Positions 1 to 9,196 of a stretch of 64,000 bases of DNA are shown here, piece after piece. The position numbers and the translations under genes are program-made. The notes beneath the pieces are model-generated. The model searched no databases. It was given only the letters and a program-made list of their open reading frames with translations, and was not told where the DNA came from. Source of the stretch: Martinezella hainanensis (lineage in GTDB: Bacteria > Pseudomonadota > Alphaproteobacteria > Rhizobiales > Rhizobiaceae); assembly GCF_900094555.1 (NCBI RefSeq), contig NZ_FMAC01000013.1, positions 1 through 64,000 of the forward strand. Direction: 5' to 3'. Within the stretch, counting starts at the first letter, position 1. Each line of letters begins with the position of its first letter.

Positions 1-1871
1 CTTCGGGATCGTACCGTACGACGGATGGCCGTGGCGGGGCTGGCACCGGCAACCAGCGTTTTGCTCCGCTAAACTCGTGGCCGGACAACGCCAACCTCGA
101 CAAGGCGCGCCGTCTGTTGTGGCCGATCAAGAAGAAATACGGCAACCGGATCAGTTGGGCCGATCTGATCATCCTGGCGGGCACGATTGCCTATGAATCG
201 ATGGGCTTGAAGACCTTCGGCTTCGCTTTTGGCCGCGAGGACATCTGGCATCCGGAGAAGGATATTTACTGGGGCTCGGAAAAAGAGTGGCTGAGCAGCA
301 CCCGTTATCACAGCGACGATGACCGTGCCTCGCTGGAAAACCCGCTAGCCGCGGTGGTCATGGGTCTGATCTACGTGAACCCTGAAGGGGTTGACGGCAA
401 GCCTGATCCGCTGCGCACGGCACAGGACGTGCGCGTCACCTTCGCCCGTATGGCGATGAACGACGAGGAAACCGTTGCCCTGACCGCAGGTGGGCACACG
501 GTGGGCAAGGCACATGGCAATGGCAACGCTGCCAATGTGGGCGCTGAGCCGGAAGGTGCCGATGTGTCGGAGCAGGGGCTTGGCTGGATGAACCACAAGA
601 CCCGCAGTATTGGCCGCGACACCGTGACCTCCGGCATCGAAGGGGCCTGGACCACCCATCCGACCAAGTGGGACAACGGCTTCTTCCACCTGCTCCTGAC
701 CTATGACTGGGAGCTGAAGAAATCTCCGGCCGGCGCCTGGCAGTGGGAGCCGATCAACATCAAGGAAGAAGACAGGCCAGTTGACGTCGAAGATCCTTCG
801 ATCCGCCACAATCCGATGATGACCGATGCCGACATGGCCTTGAAAGTCGATCCGGTCTATCGCGCAATCTCCGAGCGCTTCTACAAAGACCCTGACTACT
901 TCTCAGAAGTCTTCGCACGCGCCTGGTTCAAACTGACCCATCGCGACATGGGACCGAAGGCGCGCTACATCGGCCCGGACGTTCCAGCCGAAGATCTGAT
1001 CTGGCAGGATCCGGTTCCGGCCGGCCGCAAGGACTATGACGTGGCCACCGTGAAAGCGAAGATCGCGGCCAGCGGCCTGAGCGTTGCCGACGTGGTTGCC
1101 ACCGCCTGGGATAGTGCCCGCACGTTCCGCGGATCGGATATGCGGGGCGGTGCCAATGGCGCTCGCATCCGGCTGGCCCCGCAGAAGGACTGGGAAGGCA
1201 ATGAGCCGATCCGTCTTGCGCGTGTGCTCTCGATCCTGGAGCCGATCGCTGCCGAAACCGGCGCAAGCATCGCCGACGTCATCGTTCTGGCGGGCAACTA
1301 TGGCGTTGAACAGGCCGCCAAGGCGGCCGGTTTCCCGGTCGAAGTGCCCTTCGCGCCAGGAAGAGGTGACGCCTCGCAGGAGCAGACGGATGTCGAATCC
1401 TTCGGCCCGCTGGAGCCGGTGGCCGACGGCTATCGCAACTGGCTGAAGAAGGACTATGCCGTCAGCGCCGAAGAGCTGATGCTGGATCGCACCCAGTTGT
1501 TGGGTCTGACCGCGCATGAGATGACGGCGTTGGTCGGCGGCCTGCGTGTCATTGGCGCCAACTACGGCGCTGCAAAACATGGCGTCTTTACCGACCGCGA
1601 AGGCTCGCTGACCACCGACTTCTTCGTCAACCTGACCGACATGGCCTACAAGTGGGTCCCGAAGGCGGCCAACCTCTATGAGATCGTGGACCGTAGCTCG
1701 GGCGCGGTGAAATGGACGGCAACCCGTGCAGATCTGGTGTTCGGCTCGAACTCGATCCTGCGCGCCTATGCCGAGGTCTATGCTCAGGACGACAACAAGG
1801 CAAAGTTCGTGCACGACTTCGTCGCAGCCTGGGCCAAGGTCATGAACGCCGATCGCTTCGATCGCCTCTGA
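1..1871 (+). CDS. katG: Catalase-peroxidase KatG, 5' end outside the window
   Basis: This is a bifunctional haem enzyme that removes hydrogen peroxide by catalase and peroxidase reactions in the cytoplasm. The reading frame is open from base 3 and 622 residues are visible; the family is usually about 730 residues, so roughly 110 N-terminal residues lie upstream. The first visible residues correspond to the segment just after the distal Trp-His pair, which is therefore not seen. The proximal haem ligand motif GGHTVGK is present near base 490, the adduct tyrosine sits in LIYVNPEG near base 370, and the adduct methionine is in ARMAMNDEE. The C-terminal duplicated peroxidase-like domain is complete. 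The truncation is an edge effect, not decay. A hairpin follows the stop codon. Confidence 0.97.
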   Translation, partial: SGSYRTTDGRGGAGTGNQRFAPLNSWPDNANLDKARRLLWPIKKKYGNRISWADLIILAGTIAYESMGLKTFGFAFGREDIWHPEKDIYWGSEKEWLSSTRYHSDDDRASLENPLAAVVMGLIYVNPEGVDGKPDPLRTAQDVRVTFARMAMNDEETVALTAGGHTVGKAHGNGNAANVGAEPEGADVSEQGLGWMNHKTRSIGRDTVTSGIEGAWTTHPTKWDNGFFHLLLTYDWELKKSPAGAWQWEPINIKEEDRPVDVEDPSIRHNPMMTDADMALKVDPVYRAISERFYKDPDYFSEVFARAWFKLTHRDMGPKARYIGPDVPAEDLIWQDPVPAGRKDYDVATVKAKIAASGLSVADVVATAWDSARTFRGSDMRGGANGARIRLAPQKDWEGNEPIRLARVLSILEPIAAETGASIADVIVLAGNYGVEQAAKAAGFPVEVPFAPGRGDASQEQTDVESFGPLEPVADGYRNWLKKDYAVSAEELMLDRTQLLGLTAHEMTALVGGLRVIGANYGAAKHGVFTDREGSLTTDFFVNLTDMAYKWVPKAANLYEIVDRSSGAVKWTATRADLVFGSNSILRAYAEVYAQDDNKAKFVHDFVAAWAKVMNADRFDRL

Positions 1872-1881
1872 CAATAATACC

Positions 1882-1909
1882 GCCTTCCCCATCCCCGGAT
1901 GGGGAAGGC
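1882..1909 (+). terminator. Hairpin after katG
   Basis: A 13-bp perfect inverted repeat with a very short loop (arms GCCTTCCCCATCC and its complement) starts 10 bases after the katG stop. No clear T-run follows, so it is a strong 3' hairpin but only a likely terminator. Confidence 0.55.
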
Positions 1910-2119
1910 AACCTGCGCAAAAACACGCCGCAGGACGTTGAAATGTCGGTATCAACAAGCGGCTCACTAAGCGTTACCTACTGAAATGGCGATGCCCCGT
2001 CGCATATGAGGCGTCTGTTCTTCGACGTTGAGATGGTTCCATCCATTTTCCGGCAGGACGCATACATCTCCTCCCGCAAGTTTACCTAGCTGCGACATCC
2101 CCCAGCGAGAGATCCTATT

Positions 2120-2419
2120 ATGAAGCAAGTCACCGAAGCCCCTTTTCGACCGATCAAGCCCGAAAATTCAGCCGGCCACACTCACACAGCGGACACTACC
2201 GGCGATGCCGGCATGCGAGATGCATTCGAGTATACGCGCGAAGAGATACTCAGCATAACAAACTACCTTGAAGCCTTATATGCGCGAATTCAGCGGGCTA
2301 CGCACGGCTGCGGCAACCTATCACTCGTGACGGATGATGCGCCAACAGGCGACTGTCCGGTCTTTTCATCATCAGCGCCGTCGCCAGGTTCGGCTCTTGC
2401 AGGAACCCCTAAAAAATGA
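2120..2419 (+). CDS. Small hypothetical protein coupled to TadG-like gene
   Basis: A 99-residue protein that I do not recognise. It has no predicted membrane segment or signal peptide; the middle contains a short acidic helix-like stretch (FEYTREEILSITNYLEALYARI) and the C-terminus is rich in Ser, Ala and Pro. Its stop overlaps the start of the following TadG-like gene by four bases (ATGA), which is the main argument that it is a real gene translated with the pseudopilin set. A GAGAGA-type ribosome site lies about 8 bases before the ATG. It could be a regulator or accessory protein of the pilus-like genes, but nothing in the sequence proves a function. Confidence 0.5.
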   Translation: MKQVTEAPFRPIKPENSAGHTHTADTTGDAGMRDAFEYTREEILSITNYLEALYARIQRATHGCGNLSLVTDDAPTGDCPVFSSSAPSPGSALAGTPKK

Positions 2420-4353
2420 GGACCGCGCTGACCAAGTTCAGGTCGCTGCGTAAAGATCGGAACGGCGGCATAGCGATCATGGCAGCTCTGTGTCTGCCGA
2501 TCGTGATCGGCTTCACGGCACTATCTGTCGAATACGGATACGGATTGCTTGTAAAGGATCAGAACCAACGCACGGCCGACCTTGCATCTTATGCCGGAGC
2601 ACTCGCTTATAGCGACACCAAGTCGGAAGACCGTATGAAGATGGCGGCCCTGCAAGTGGCAAAGCTCAATGGTATCGACGATGCCGATGTCGCCGTCTCG
2701 CTAACCTCTTCCCCGAAAGACGCCAATGCGCAGGCTGTTCGTGTCACAATCACGACTGCGAACACACTTTTTCTCGCTCCGGTTCTCGGCGTCAGCTCGA
2801 AACTCGATATCGGAGCAGAAGCCTATTCATCGCTCGGCGCGACTGGGAGCGGCTGCATCATAGCCTTGGACAAGTCCGGCTCGGGTGTCACTTTGTCGGG
2901 CGGAGTGCACGTTGGCGCGAGCAAGTGCGCTGTCAATTCAAACGCTGATCTCGTTGCGCCCTGCGGGACCAAGATCACCGCCAAGAACGCCACCTATTAT
3001 TCGGGCTCATCGCAGCCGTGCCCATGGACAAGCAACATCGTTCAGGCGGACGGCAGTCCAGCGCCTGTGACCAAGCAGTACACCAGTGATCCCCTCGAGG
3101 GAAATTCGGAAGTGGCCGCGCTCAACCAACGCTTTACCGACAACCGCAATGCCTCGTGGCCGGCTAAGACCTCGGTTAAGAAAGGGACGGATATCGAGTT
3201 TGGGGGCAGCGTCTCTCCGAAGGACACGGCCGCCGCCATCGAGGTCGTCGGATGCAGCTACAATCCCTCGAACTACAACCAGTACTGGACCGCGAAATGG
3301 GACATCACCTGTTCCGACACGAAGATCAGCATCGGCTCCCTGCTGGTGCACGGCAATATTCAGGTGACGTTCAACCTCTCCGGCACCAAAAACACGACCT
3401 ATGACTTCTCAGGTAAGATTCAGAACGATTTCGGCACGAAGCTGCAATTCGGGGCTGGCACCTTCAATGTTGCGAAGGGAGTTTATGGCGCAGACCTGAC
3501 ATTCGGCGTAGGCTCTTTCCATTTCGGCATAGGGGACAACCCTTGTGGCGACGCGCGCTATAGCCTGTGCAGCTCGGGCAAAGTCACCATCGATGGTCCC
3601 AGCACATTCATATTGGATGCCGGCTTCTATACCGGTGACGGGGCGACGCTGAAGCTCGGGGCCGGCAACAGCAACAGCTATATCATCGGAACGTCCAGCG
3701 GCGACAACGCAATCGGGCTCGGCGGTGGTTCCGTAACATCGATGGCGGACGCCAGCTCTGGCACAGGGGTCTTCCGTGTCAATGGCGACATCAATGGAGG
3801 TGGCGGCGGAAGCTGCATCACCATTCCGGCCAGCGCACAGCACGACATATCTGGCAGCGTCAATCTGGCCGGCGGCGCCCGGCTTGGCGATGGCATCTAC
3901 ACCGTCGACGGATATTTCTCGGTCAATACCGGCGGAGCCAGTTGCAGCGATTCCGTCGCTGTTTCAGGAAAGAACGTGACGATCATCATCTCAGGCGTCG
4001 AGACCCCCTCGGACTGGGAATGCAAGGGCAAAGCGTTTTGCCTGACAGGCGGCAACGCAATTACGCTGACTGCGCCGCAGACCGGGAGCTATGCCAATCT
4101 CGCCGTCATCGGCCCACAAACCTCGAAGAACACGACAGGGGCCGAGATCACATCAGGCGGTCGAGGCAAGATTTCCGGTGCGTTCTATTTTCCAAACGGG
4201 CTCATCGATTTCGGGGGCGGTGGTCAGATCGGTGACGCCGCAACCGGCTGCCTGCAACTGATCGGTGCGAGCATTTCGCTTTCCGGCGGTTCACAAGCCA
4301 TGTCGGAGTGCACTCTGTCGCGCACACAGAGCAAGGTGACGTTGGTCCAATGA
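2416..4353 (+). CDS. TadG-like pilus assembly protein
   Basis: A 645-residue protein of the TadE/TadG family, minor pseudopilin-like proteins of the tight adherence (Flp pilus) system that are anchored in the inner membrane and exposed to the periplasm. Residues 16-42 form the diagnostic N-terminal block, with a DRNGGIAIMAALCLP prepilin-like stretch and one membrane helix. The long remainder is Gly/Ser/Thr-rich with many short beta-like repeats and scattered cysteines, typical of TadG C-terminal regions. It overlaps both the upstream small gene and the downstream TadE-like gene by four bases, so the genes form one translationally coupled unit. No tad secretion ATPase, prepilin peptidase or secretin gene is in the window. 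Confidence 0.85.
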   Translation: MRTALTKFRSLRKDRNGGIAIMAALCLPIVIGFTALSVEYGYGLLVKDQNQRTADLASYAGALAYSDTKSEDRMKMAALQVAKLNGIDDADVAVSLTSSPKDANAQAVRVTITTANTLFLAPVLGVSSKLDIGAEAYSSLGATGSGCIIALDKSGSGVTLSGGVHVGASKCAVNSNADLVAPCGTKITAKNATYYSGSSQPCPWTSNIVQADGSPAPVTKQYTSDPLEGNSEVAALNQRFTDNRNASWPAKTSVKKGTDIEFGGSVSPKDTAAAIEVVGCSYNPSNYNQYWTAKWDITCSDTKISIGSLLVHGNIQVTFNLSGTKNTTYDFSGKIQNDFGTKLQFGAGTFNVAKGVYGADLTFGVGSFHFGIGDNPCGDARYSLCSSGKVTIDGPSTFILDAGFYTGDGATLKLGAGNSNSYIIGTSSGDNAIGLGGGSVTSMADASSGTGVFRVNGDINGGGGGSCITIPASAQHDISGSVNLAGGARLGDGIYTVDGYFSVNTGGASCSDSVAVSGKNVTIIISGVETPSDWECKGKAFCLTGGNAITLTAPQTGSYANLAVIGPQTSKNTTGAEITSGGRGKISGAFYFPNGLIDFGGGGQIGDAATGCLQLIGASISLSGGSQAMSECTLSRTQSKVTLVQ

Positions 4354-4949
4354 GTTTCCTCCAGAGAACGATTGGGAGAGTTGTCCTTTCGCTGCGCAGA
4401 ACAAGAGCTGTCTTGAGGATGGACAACGAGGGCAACGCGGCTATCGAATTCGCTTTGATCACCCCCATCTTTGCCGTGATCCTGGCTTGCGGTGTCGACC
4501 TGGCGCTGCTGGTCTATTCCCGCTTCCAATTGGAAGCGACCGTATCAAATTGCGCCAGCTATGCGCTGATCAAGACCGAAATGGTGGACAGCAAGAACGG
4601 AAGCGATCTGGCGACGAAAATAGCAACCATGATCGCCAGCGAAGATACGGCTGGCGATACGCAAGCATCCGTGGTGGTCAACAACGGTGCCATTGCCGAC
4701 TACAATGGCGCGAAGATCCTGGTGTATGGTCGAACAAGCCAGGCAGACGCCTGCTACTGTCCCAAGGGGAGTGGATCCTCACTCAGTTGGGGAGGCAGTC
4801 AAACCTGCGGCTCGGCCTGTCCGGACGGAGGACAGGCCGGCAAGTATGTCGCCATCAGCGTCACGCAAGCATTTACGCCGCTGCTTTCCGGCTTCGGCAT
4901 CGTCAGCGCCGATTCTGTCCGCGCCAATGCGGTGGTGCGAACAAGATGA
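4350..4949 (+). CDS. TadE-like pseudopilin, first copy
   Basis: A 199-residue TadE-family protein. The ATG at 4350 was chosen because it overlaps the TadG stop as ATGA; an upstream in-frame ATG at 4308 would lie deep inside the TadG gene. After a basic N-terminus the family signature NEGNAAIEFALITPIF occurs near residue 30, with the conserved Glu five residues into the hydrophobic helix that is typical of prepilin-like TadE proteins. The C-terminal periplasmic part contains several cysteines (CYCPKG, QTCGSACP) that may form disulfides. It is likely a minor pilin or priming subunit working with its neighbours. Confidence 0.82.
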   Translation: MSFLQRTIGRVVLSLRRTRAVLRMDNEGNAAIEFALITPIFAVILACGVDLALLVYSRFQLEATVSNCASYALIKTEMVDSKNGSDLATKIATMIASEDTAGDTQASVVVNNGAIADYNGAKILVYGRTSQADACYCPKGSGSSLSWGGSQTCGSACPDGGQAGKYVAISVTQAFTPLLSGFGIVSADSVRANAVVRTR

Positions 4950-5392
4950 AGCAGCTTGCTCGGAGGCTTCTGCAGCTTCAGAAATCCAGCTCCGGCGCTA
5001 GCGCCGTGGAGTTCGCCTTGGTCGTTCCTGTGTTTCTGCTGATGTTGTTTGGCATTATCGAGTTCGCCCGATTGCTGTGGACAACCCACGCCCTCCATGA
5101 AACGGTGATCGCGACGGCGCGATGCATGGCCATCCCGCAGTTGGAATGCGAAGATGGCGGCGTTTACAGTGCCGACAAAGTCAAAACCTTTGCAGAAAAC
5201 AAAGCTGCCGGCTGGCTCCTCGACATCGGTTTCGAATCGATTGTGCTAGACCATGATGCGAGTTGCAACGGAGTGGAGGAGGTTTCCCGCGTCGAAATCA
5301 ACTACCAGTTCGTCACCGCCGTGCCGATGCTCCTGACATCGTTCGCAGGAGGAACAAGTCTGAGAGCCGTAAGCTGTTACGCAAATCAATGA
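4946..5392 (+). CDS. TadE-like pseudopilin, second copy
   Basis: A 148-residue TadE-family protein starting at 4946, where ATGA overlaps the stop of the previous TadE-like gene. It has the standard layout: basic start, SSSGASAVEFALVVPVF with the conserved Glu, one membrane helix to about residue 40, and a short periplasmic domain with a few cysteines. It is the last gene of the coupled pseudopilin set. Paired TadE genes after TadG are common in alphaproteobacteria; whether they serve a pilus encoded elsewhere or a stand-alone surface structure cannot be told here. Confidence 0.83.
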   Translation: MKQLARRLLQLQKSSSGASAVEFALVVPVFLLMLFGIIEFARLLWTTHALHETVIATARCMAIPQLECEDGGVYSADKVKTFAENKAAGWLLDIGFESIVLDHDASCNGVEEVSRVEINYQFVTAVPMLLTSFAGGTSLRAVSCYANQ

Positions 5393-6008
5393 AGGCTCCC
5401 GCGGGAATCGAGCTCGTTCACACCGCGGCGTGAGCAAGCCCCCATCACCTCAAATCCCTGGTCGCATAGGCCGTTATCATCGCCACGCCCCCCAACTAGC
5501 CGGAACAGTTTTTCGGTCTGCCATGGCCGGCTCCACGACCTCGCTTAGGTTAGAAATTTGCTGAATTCTTAAGAAAAATGTTAGCCGAGGATCTACGTGG
5601 GTGAATTTGCCGTTCAGCGCGTCCTCGCCACGTCACTCCGTCTGGATCATATGCGGCGCTGTCGGCCGCCAGATCGAATGACAGCCGCATTTCCGAGCAC
5701 CCTTCACACTTCGGCTTAATGCCTTCCGGGGGCCCATTCGCCGCTCCTCAATTCAATAACAATCAGAGCTCTCCTGCAACAATTGCGAAGGTCTTATTCG
5801 CTAGCGTTATTGCCTGTTGAAAAATTCGGCCAGCTCTCGTGAGCTGTCGATTGCAGTCCCAATCTTCGAAGACCGGCCCGTGTCGAAACTCCCGGACCGT
5901 GGCCGCCAGATCGAGCCGTTGGTCAAAGCCGATCGCCTCCGGCGTGTAAGGGGGTATGGGCACCTTCATTGATCGGGTACCGATCCGGCATCGGCCGGAA
6001 TTTCGGCC
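5393..6008. other. Intergenic region between convergent gene sets
   Basis: No convincing gene is seen. A 68-codon open frame on the minus strand (5763-5969) follows argD directly, but it lacks a clear ribosome site and matches no family I know, so I do not call it. No clear terminator was recognised. Confidence 0.4.
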
Positions 6009-7232
6009 TTACCGGCCGCTTGTCGCTTGGCGACAAGCTTCAGCGGTTCGGCGGAGCCGCGCCAAACCTTCCTCGATCTCGGCATCGGAAAGAATCAGCG
6101 GCGGCAACAAGCGCATGACATTGTCTCCGGCGGTCACGGTGAGAAGCCCGTTCGCCTGCGCCGCGGCCACCACAAGCTTTACCGGAGGCACACACCGCAA
6201 ACCGAGAAGGAGGCCCTCACCACGCACAGCGCTAAAGGCCCCGGGGTACTCAGCGACGATCGTCAGGAGTCGATCTAGCAGCCGCCTGCCCTTGTCGCGC
6301 ACCGTGATTAAGAACGCCTCATCGGATACGATTTTCAACACCTTGGCGGCGATTGCCATAGCGAGGGGGTTGCCTCCAAAGGTGCTACCATGCGTTCCGG
6401 GCGCCATACAAGAGCCGACTTCTTCGGAGGCGAGGCAGGCAGCGACTGGAAAACCGTTCCCCAACCCCTTGGCAGCCGCAAGGATATCCGGATCGACGCC
6501 AGCGGCTTGACACGCGAAGAGATGTCCAGTGCGGCCTACCCCCGTCTGAACCTCATCAAAGATTAAAAGAATGTCCTGTTGATCGCAAAACTCCCGGATG
6601 CGCTGTAATACGGCGACGTCGTGCTTGCGTATGCCACTTTCGCCCTGTATCGGCTCCACGAGTATTGCAGCCGTCTCCGTGCCGCAAGCCGTTTGAAGGG
6701 CGTCAAGATCGCCGAACGGGACTACGTCGAAGCCCGGGGCGACCGGTCCGAATCCTTCAAGATATTCGTGGCGGCCACCAGCGGCGATGGTCGCGAGCGT
6801 CCTGCCATGAAACCCGCCCTCGAAGGTGATGACGCGGTAGCGCTCAGGGCGCCCGGAAGCATATTGGTATCGACGCGCTGTCTTGATCGCAGTCTCTACG
6901 GCCTCGGCCCCGGAATTGTTGAAAAATACCCGCTGGGCAAAGGTCTTCTCGCATAAAAGGCGAGCAAGTGCCTCCTGCTGGGGGATGCGCACCGCGTTCG
7001 AGACATGCCACAGCTTTCCTCCTTGTCGATGCAATTCTTCAACCAGGATTGGATGCGAATGGCCAAGACCAGTAACAGCGATCCCTGTCGCAAAATCGAG
7101 GTAACGCTTCCCATCGGTACCGACGAGCCAGGCGCCCTCGCCATGTGTGAAAGAAACCTCAGCACGCTGGAAACAGGGAAACAGATGCTGCGCTCCGTCA
7201 ACGGACACGCGGTTCGGACTAGCCATTTGCAT
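6009..7232 (-). CDS. argD: Acetylornithine/succinyldiaminopimelate-type aminotransferase
   Basis: A class III PLP aminotransferase of about 407 residues that converts N-acetylglutamate semialdehyde to acetylornithine (arginine synthesis) or a related omega-amino substrate. The PLP lysine is in ILAAAKGLGNGFP, the cofactor aspartate in LIFDEVQTGVGRTG, and the phosphate-binding NNSGAEAVETAIK stretch is intact. The start is taken at 7232, where GGAGG lies 4 bases upstream; a second ATG at 7226 is also possible. Either way the start overlaps the 3' end of serC by 8 to 14 bases, so the two are coupled. The extra upstream frame to 7394 is only a shadow inside serC. Related family members act on GABA or ornithine; ArgD is the best reading. 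Confidence 0.88.
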   Translation of the reverse strand: MQMASPNRVSVDGAQHLFPCFQRAEVSFTHGEGAWLVGTDGKRYLDFATGIAVTGLGHSHPILVEELHRQGGKLWHVSNAVRIPQQEALARLLCEKTFAQRVFFNNSGAEAVETAIKTARRYQYASGRPERYRVITFEGGFHGRTLATIAAGGRHEYLEGFGPVAPGFDVVPFGDLDALQTACGTETAAILVEPIQGESGIRKHDVAVLQRIREFCDQQDILLIFDEVQTGVGRTGHLFACQAAGVDPDILAAAKGLGNGFPVAACLASEEVGSCMAPGTHGSTFGGNPLAMAIAAKVLKIVSDEAFLITVRDKGRRLLDRLLTIVAEYPGAFSAVRGEGLLLGLRCVPPVKLVVAAAQANGLLTVTAGDNVMRLLPPLILSDAEIEEGLARLRRTAEACRQATSGR

Positions 7233-8391
7233 TGGCCCTCCGGGTCTCGCTGTATGCCCAGCCGAGCCACTCAAGCGCGAGGCCCAGATCGCGAGCATCG
7301 ACCGTGGCGCCGCCCCAGAAGCGAAAACCGGGAGGGGCAGTGCGATACGCGCCCACATCGAAGGCGATGTTTTCCTCTGCAAGTTTCGCAACAATGGCGC
7401 CAGCGAGCTTGGTCTGCTCTGCGACGTTGCCAGTCAGATCCGGATCGACGATTTTGAGGCAGAGGGAAGTTTGCGAACGGATTTCCTCGCGGTCGGCGAG
7501 GAAATCGCACCAGTCGTTACGGCTGACCCATTCGGCCGCACGATTAAAGTTCTCCTGGCATCGCGCCTTAAGGGCAGGCATTCCGCCGATGTCACGCGCC
7601 CATCTCAGTCCGTCAATCGCGTCCTCTACGGCCAGCAGCGAGGGCGTGTTGATGGTTTCGCCAACAAAAAGACCTTCGCTCACGAGTCCCCGGCTCACCA
7701 TCCGATAGAGCTTCGGCAGCGGCCAACGCGGTACATGATCTGTCAGTCGTGCGATGGCACGCGGGCTCATGACGATCATGCCATGCGCGCCCTCACCACC
7801 GAGCACTTTCTGCCACGACCAGGTCGTAACATCGAGCTTGGCCCATGGCAGATCCATCGCAAAGGCGGCGGAGGTCGCGTCACAGATGGTCAAGCCGGTC
7901 CGACTATCGTCGATCCAGTCGGCGTCCGGTACGCGGACACCCGATGTCGTACCGTTCCAGGTAAAGACGACGTCACGGGATGGATCGGCCTGTAACAGAT
8001 CCGGTAGTTCACCATAGGGCGATTGAAAGACACGCCGATCCTCCAGCTCCAGCTCCTGGGCGATATCCTTTACCCAATCATCGCCGAAACTCTCCCAGGC
8101 AAATACATCAACGCCTCGCGCGCCAAGAAGTCCCCAAAGCGCCATCTCGACAGCGCCGGTGTCTGAGCCGGGTACGATGCCGATTCGATAGTCCTCGGGA
8201 ATTTCAAGCACCTCGCGCGTAAGGTCGATGACCTCTCGCAGCTTTGCCTTTCCTTCGTTCGAACGGTGCGAACGTCCGAGGATAGCGCCCTCTAGCACAT
8301 TGAAGGTCCATCCGGGCCTCTTGCGGCAGGGGCCGGAAGAGAAATTGGGGCTCGAGGGCTTCGTTGACGGCTTTGCCGGGGTGGCGGCCAT
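7219..8391 (-). CDS. serC: Phosphoserine aminotransferase
   Basis: A 390-residue PLP enzyme that makes 3-phosphoserine from 3-phosphohydroxypyruvate and glutamate, a step in serine synthesis. The sequence has the form common in Rhizobiales, with N-terminal NFSSGPCRKRPGW, the PLP lysine in TWSWQKVLGGEGAHG and an ERAxxD-free C-terminus ending LGLALEWLGWAYSE. It precedes argD and overlaps it, indicating one operon. It lies apart from any serA or serB, so it is probably a second copy or a dedicated supply gene for serine, which fits the serine acetyltransferase gene encoded a little further on. Confidence 0.92.
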   Translation of the reverse strand: MAATPAKPSTKPSSPNFSSGPCRKRPGWTFNVLEGAILGRSHRSNEGKAKLREVIDLTREVLEIPEDYRIGIVPGSDTGAVEMALWGLLGARGVDVFAWESFGDDWVKDIAQELELEDRRVFQSPYGELPDLLQADPSRDVVFTWNGTTSGVRVPDADWIDDSRTGLTICDATSAAFAMDLPWAKLDVTTWSWQKVLGGEGAHGMIVMSPRAIARLTDHVPRWPLPKLYRMVSRGLVSEGLFVGETINTPSLLAVEDAIDGLRWARDIGGMPALKARCQENFNRAAEWVSRNDWCDFLADREEIRSQTSLCLKIVDPDLTGNVAEQTKLAGAIVAKLAEENIAFDVGAYRTAPPGFRFWGGATVDARDLGLALEWLGWAYSETRRANANG

Positions 8392-8745
8392 TGGATAGGA
8401 TCCTTTGAGACGTTATGTGGAGAACCCTCACGCAAGACTGAGGTAATGCGGGAGCGAGCGGCTGATTTCGGAGGCAGCTGTCAAAGGCGCATGCTTCGCT
8501 TGCCACCAGTTGAGATCCTCGTCGAAAACGGCACACCGGCCGACGCAACGCCGCGGCGGGATCGTGAGTCATCACATTCAGAGTCCGGGCCACAATTGAC
8601 ACTCGGACCTGCCGTGAGCGACGAGAAAAAAGCACAAGCCGGATAGAAGCCTCGCCGATTTCTCGATCGCTACGCAAATGACATTCATTTCGGAGGTCTT
8701 TGCCATAGGCGAACTATTGGCTTGGGCTTGCATGCTTTGAAGGGC
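8392..8745. other. Upstream region of serC
   Basis: About 350 bases with no convincing gene. It must carry the serC-argD promoter, but I could not identify a clear -35/-10 pair or operator. Short open frames on both strands look like noise. Confidence 0.4.
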
Positions 8746-8982
8746 CTAACCTCTCGGGCAGAAAGGGATCTGGAGCATGAGATCAACCACAGGCGACCAG
8801 ACCTGCGGTAGCTCTGAGCGCGGTTTCCTTGCACGAATGGTCGTGAAGACCTTAAACGCCATCAGCAGCACGCCGATGAGGTAGATGGCATGAAGCCCGA
8901 TTTCCGCGAGTTTGAACCAGCGAGCAATCTGACCGTCCCGCGTGGCCTTGTGTCGCCCGTCCTGGAGTATCACATCATCCAT
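8746..8982 (-). CDS. Small single-pass membrane protein, hypothetical
   Basis: A 78-residue protein of unknown function. The ATG at 8982 has an AGGAGG ribosome site about 9 bases upstream, better than the longer frame from 9024. Residues roughly 24-44 (LAEIGLHAIYLIGVLLMAF) form one membrane helix, followed by a basic segment (TTIRARKPR), which predicts an inner-membrane protein with a cytoplasmic basic flank. No family assignment is possible by eye. It stands alone upstream of serC on the same strand. Confidence 0.42.
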   Translation of the reverse strand: MDDVILQDGRHKATRDGQIARWFKLAEIGLHAIYLIGVLLMAFKVFTTIRARKPRSELPQVWSPVVDLMLQIPFCPRG

Positions 8983-9196
8983 TCCTAAATCCCTCCTGCA
9001 GCCGGCATGTCTGGACAAAGACATGATGGTCGTATTAGCATGGCATTAAGCCATACACGTATAACCCGACATGATCCAGACAAAATAGCGAAAATCTGAT
9101 ATTCTAAAGTTGAATTGCGGTCGCAAGCGCAAACTGCAGGTGATTTCTGGCGCATCTTTCAGAAATCCCTGCGGCTGAACCCCAAGGAGCCATACA

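Noticed and set aside
903..1967. A 354-codon minus-strand open frame opposite katG
   Set aside because: Shadow of the conserved katG frame.
5763..5969. A 68-codon minus-strand frame after argD
   Set aside because: No ribosome site, no recognised family and no conserved motif; kept only as a note in the intergenic entry.
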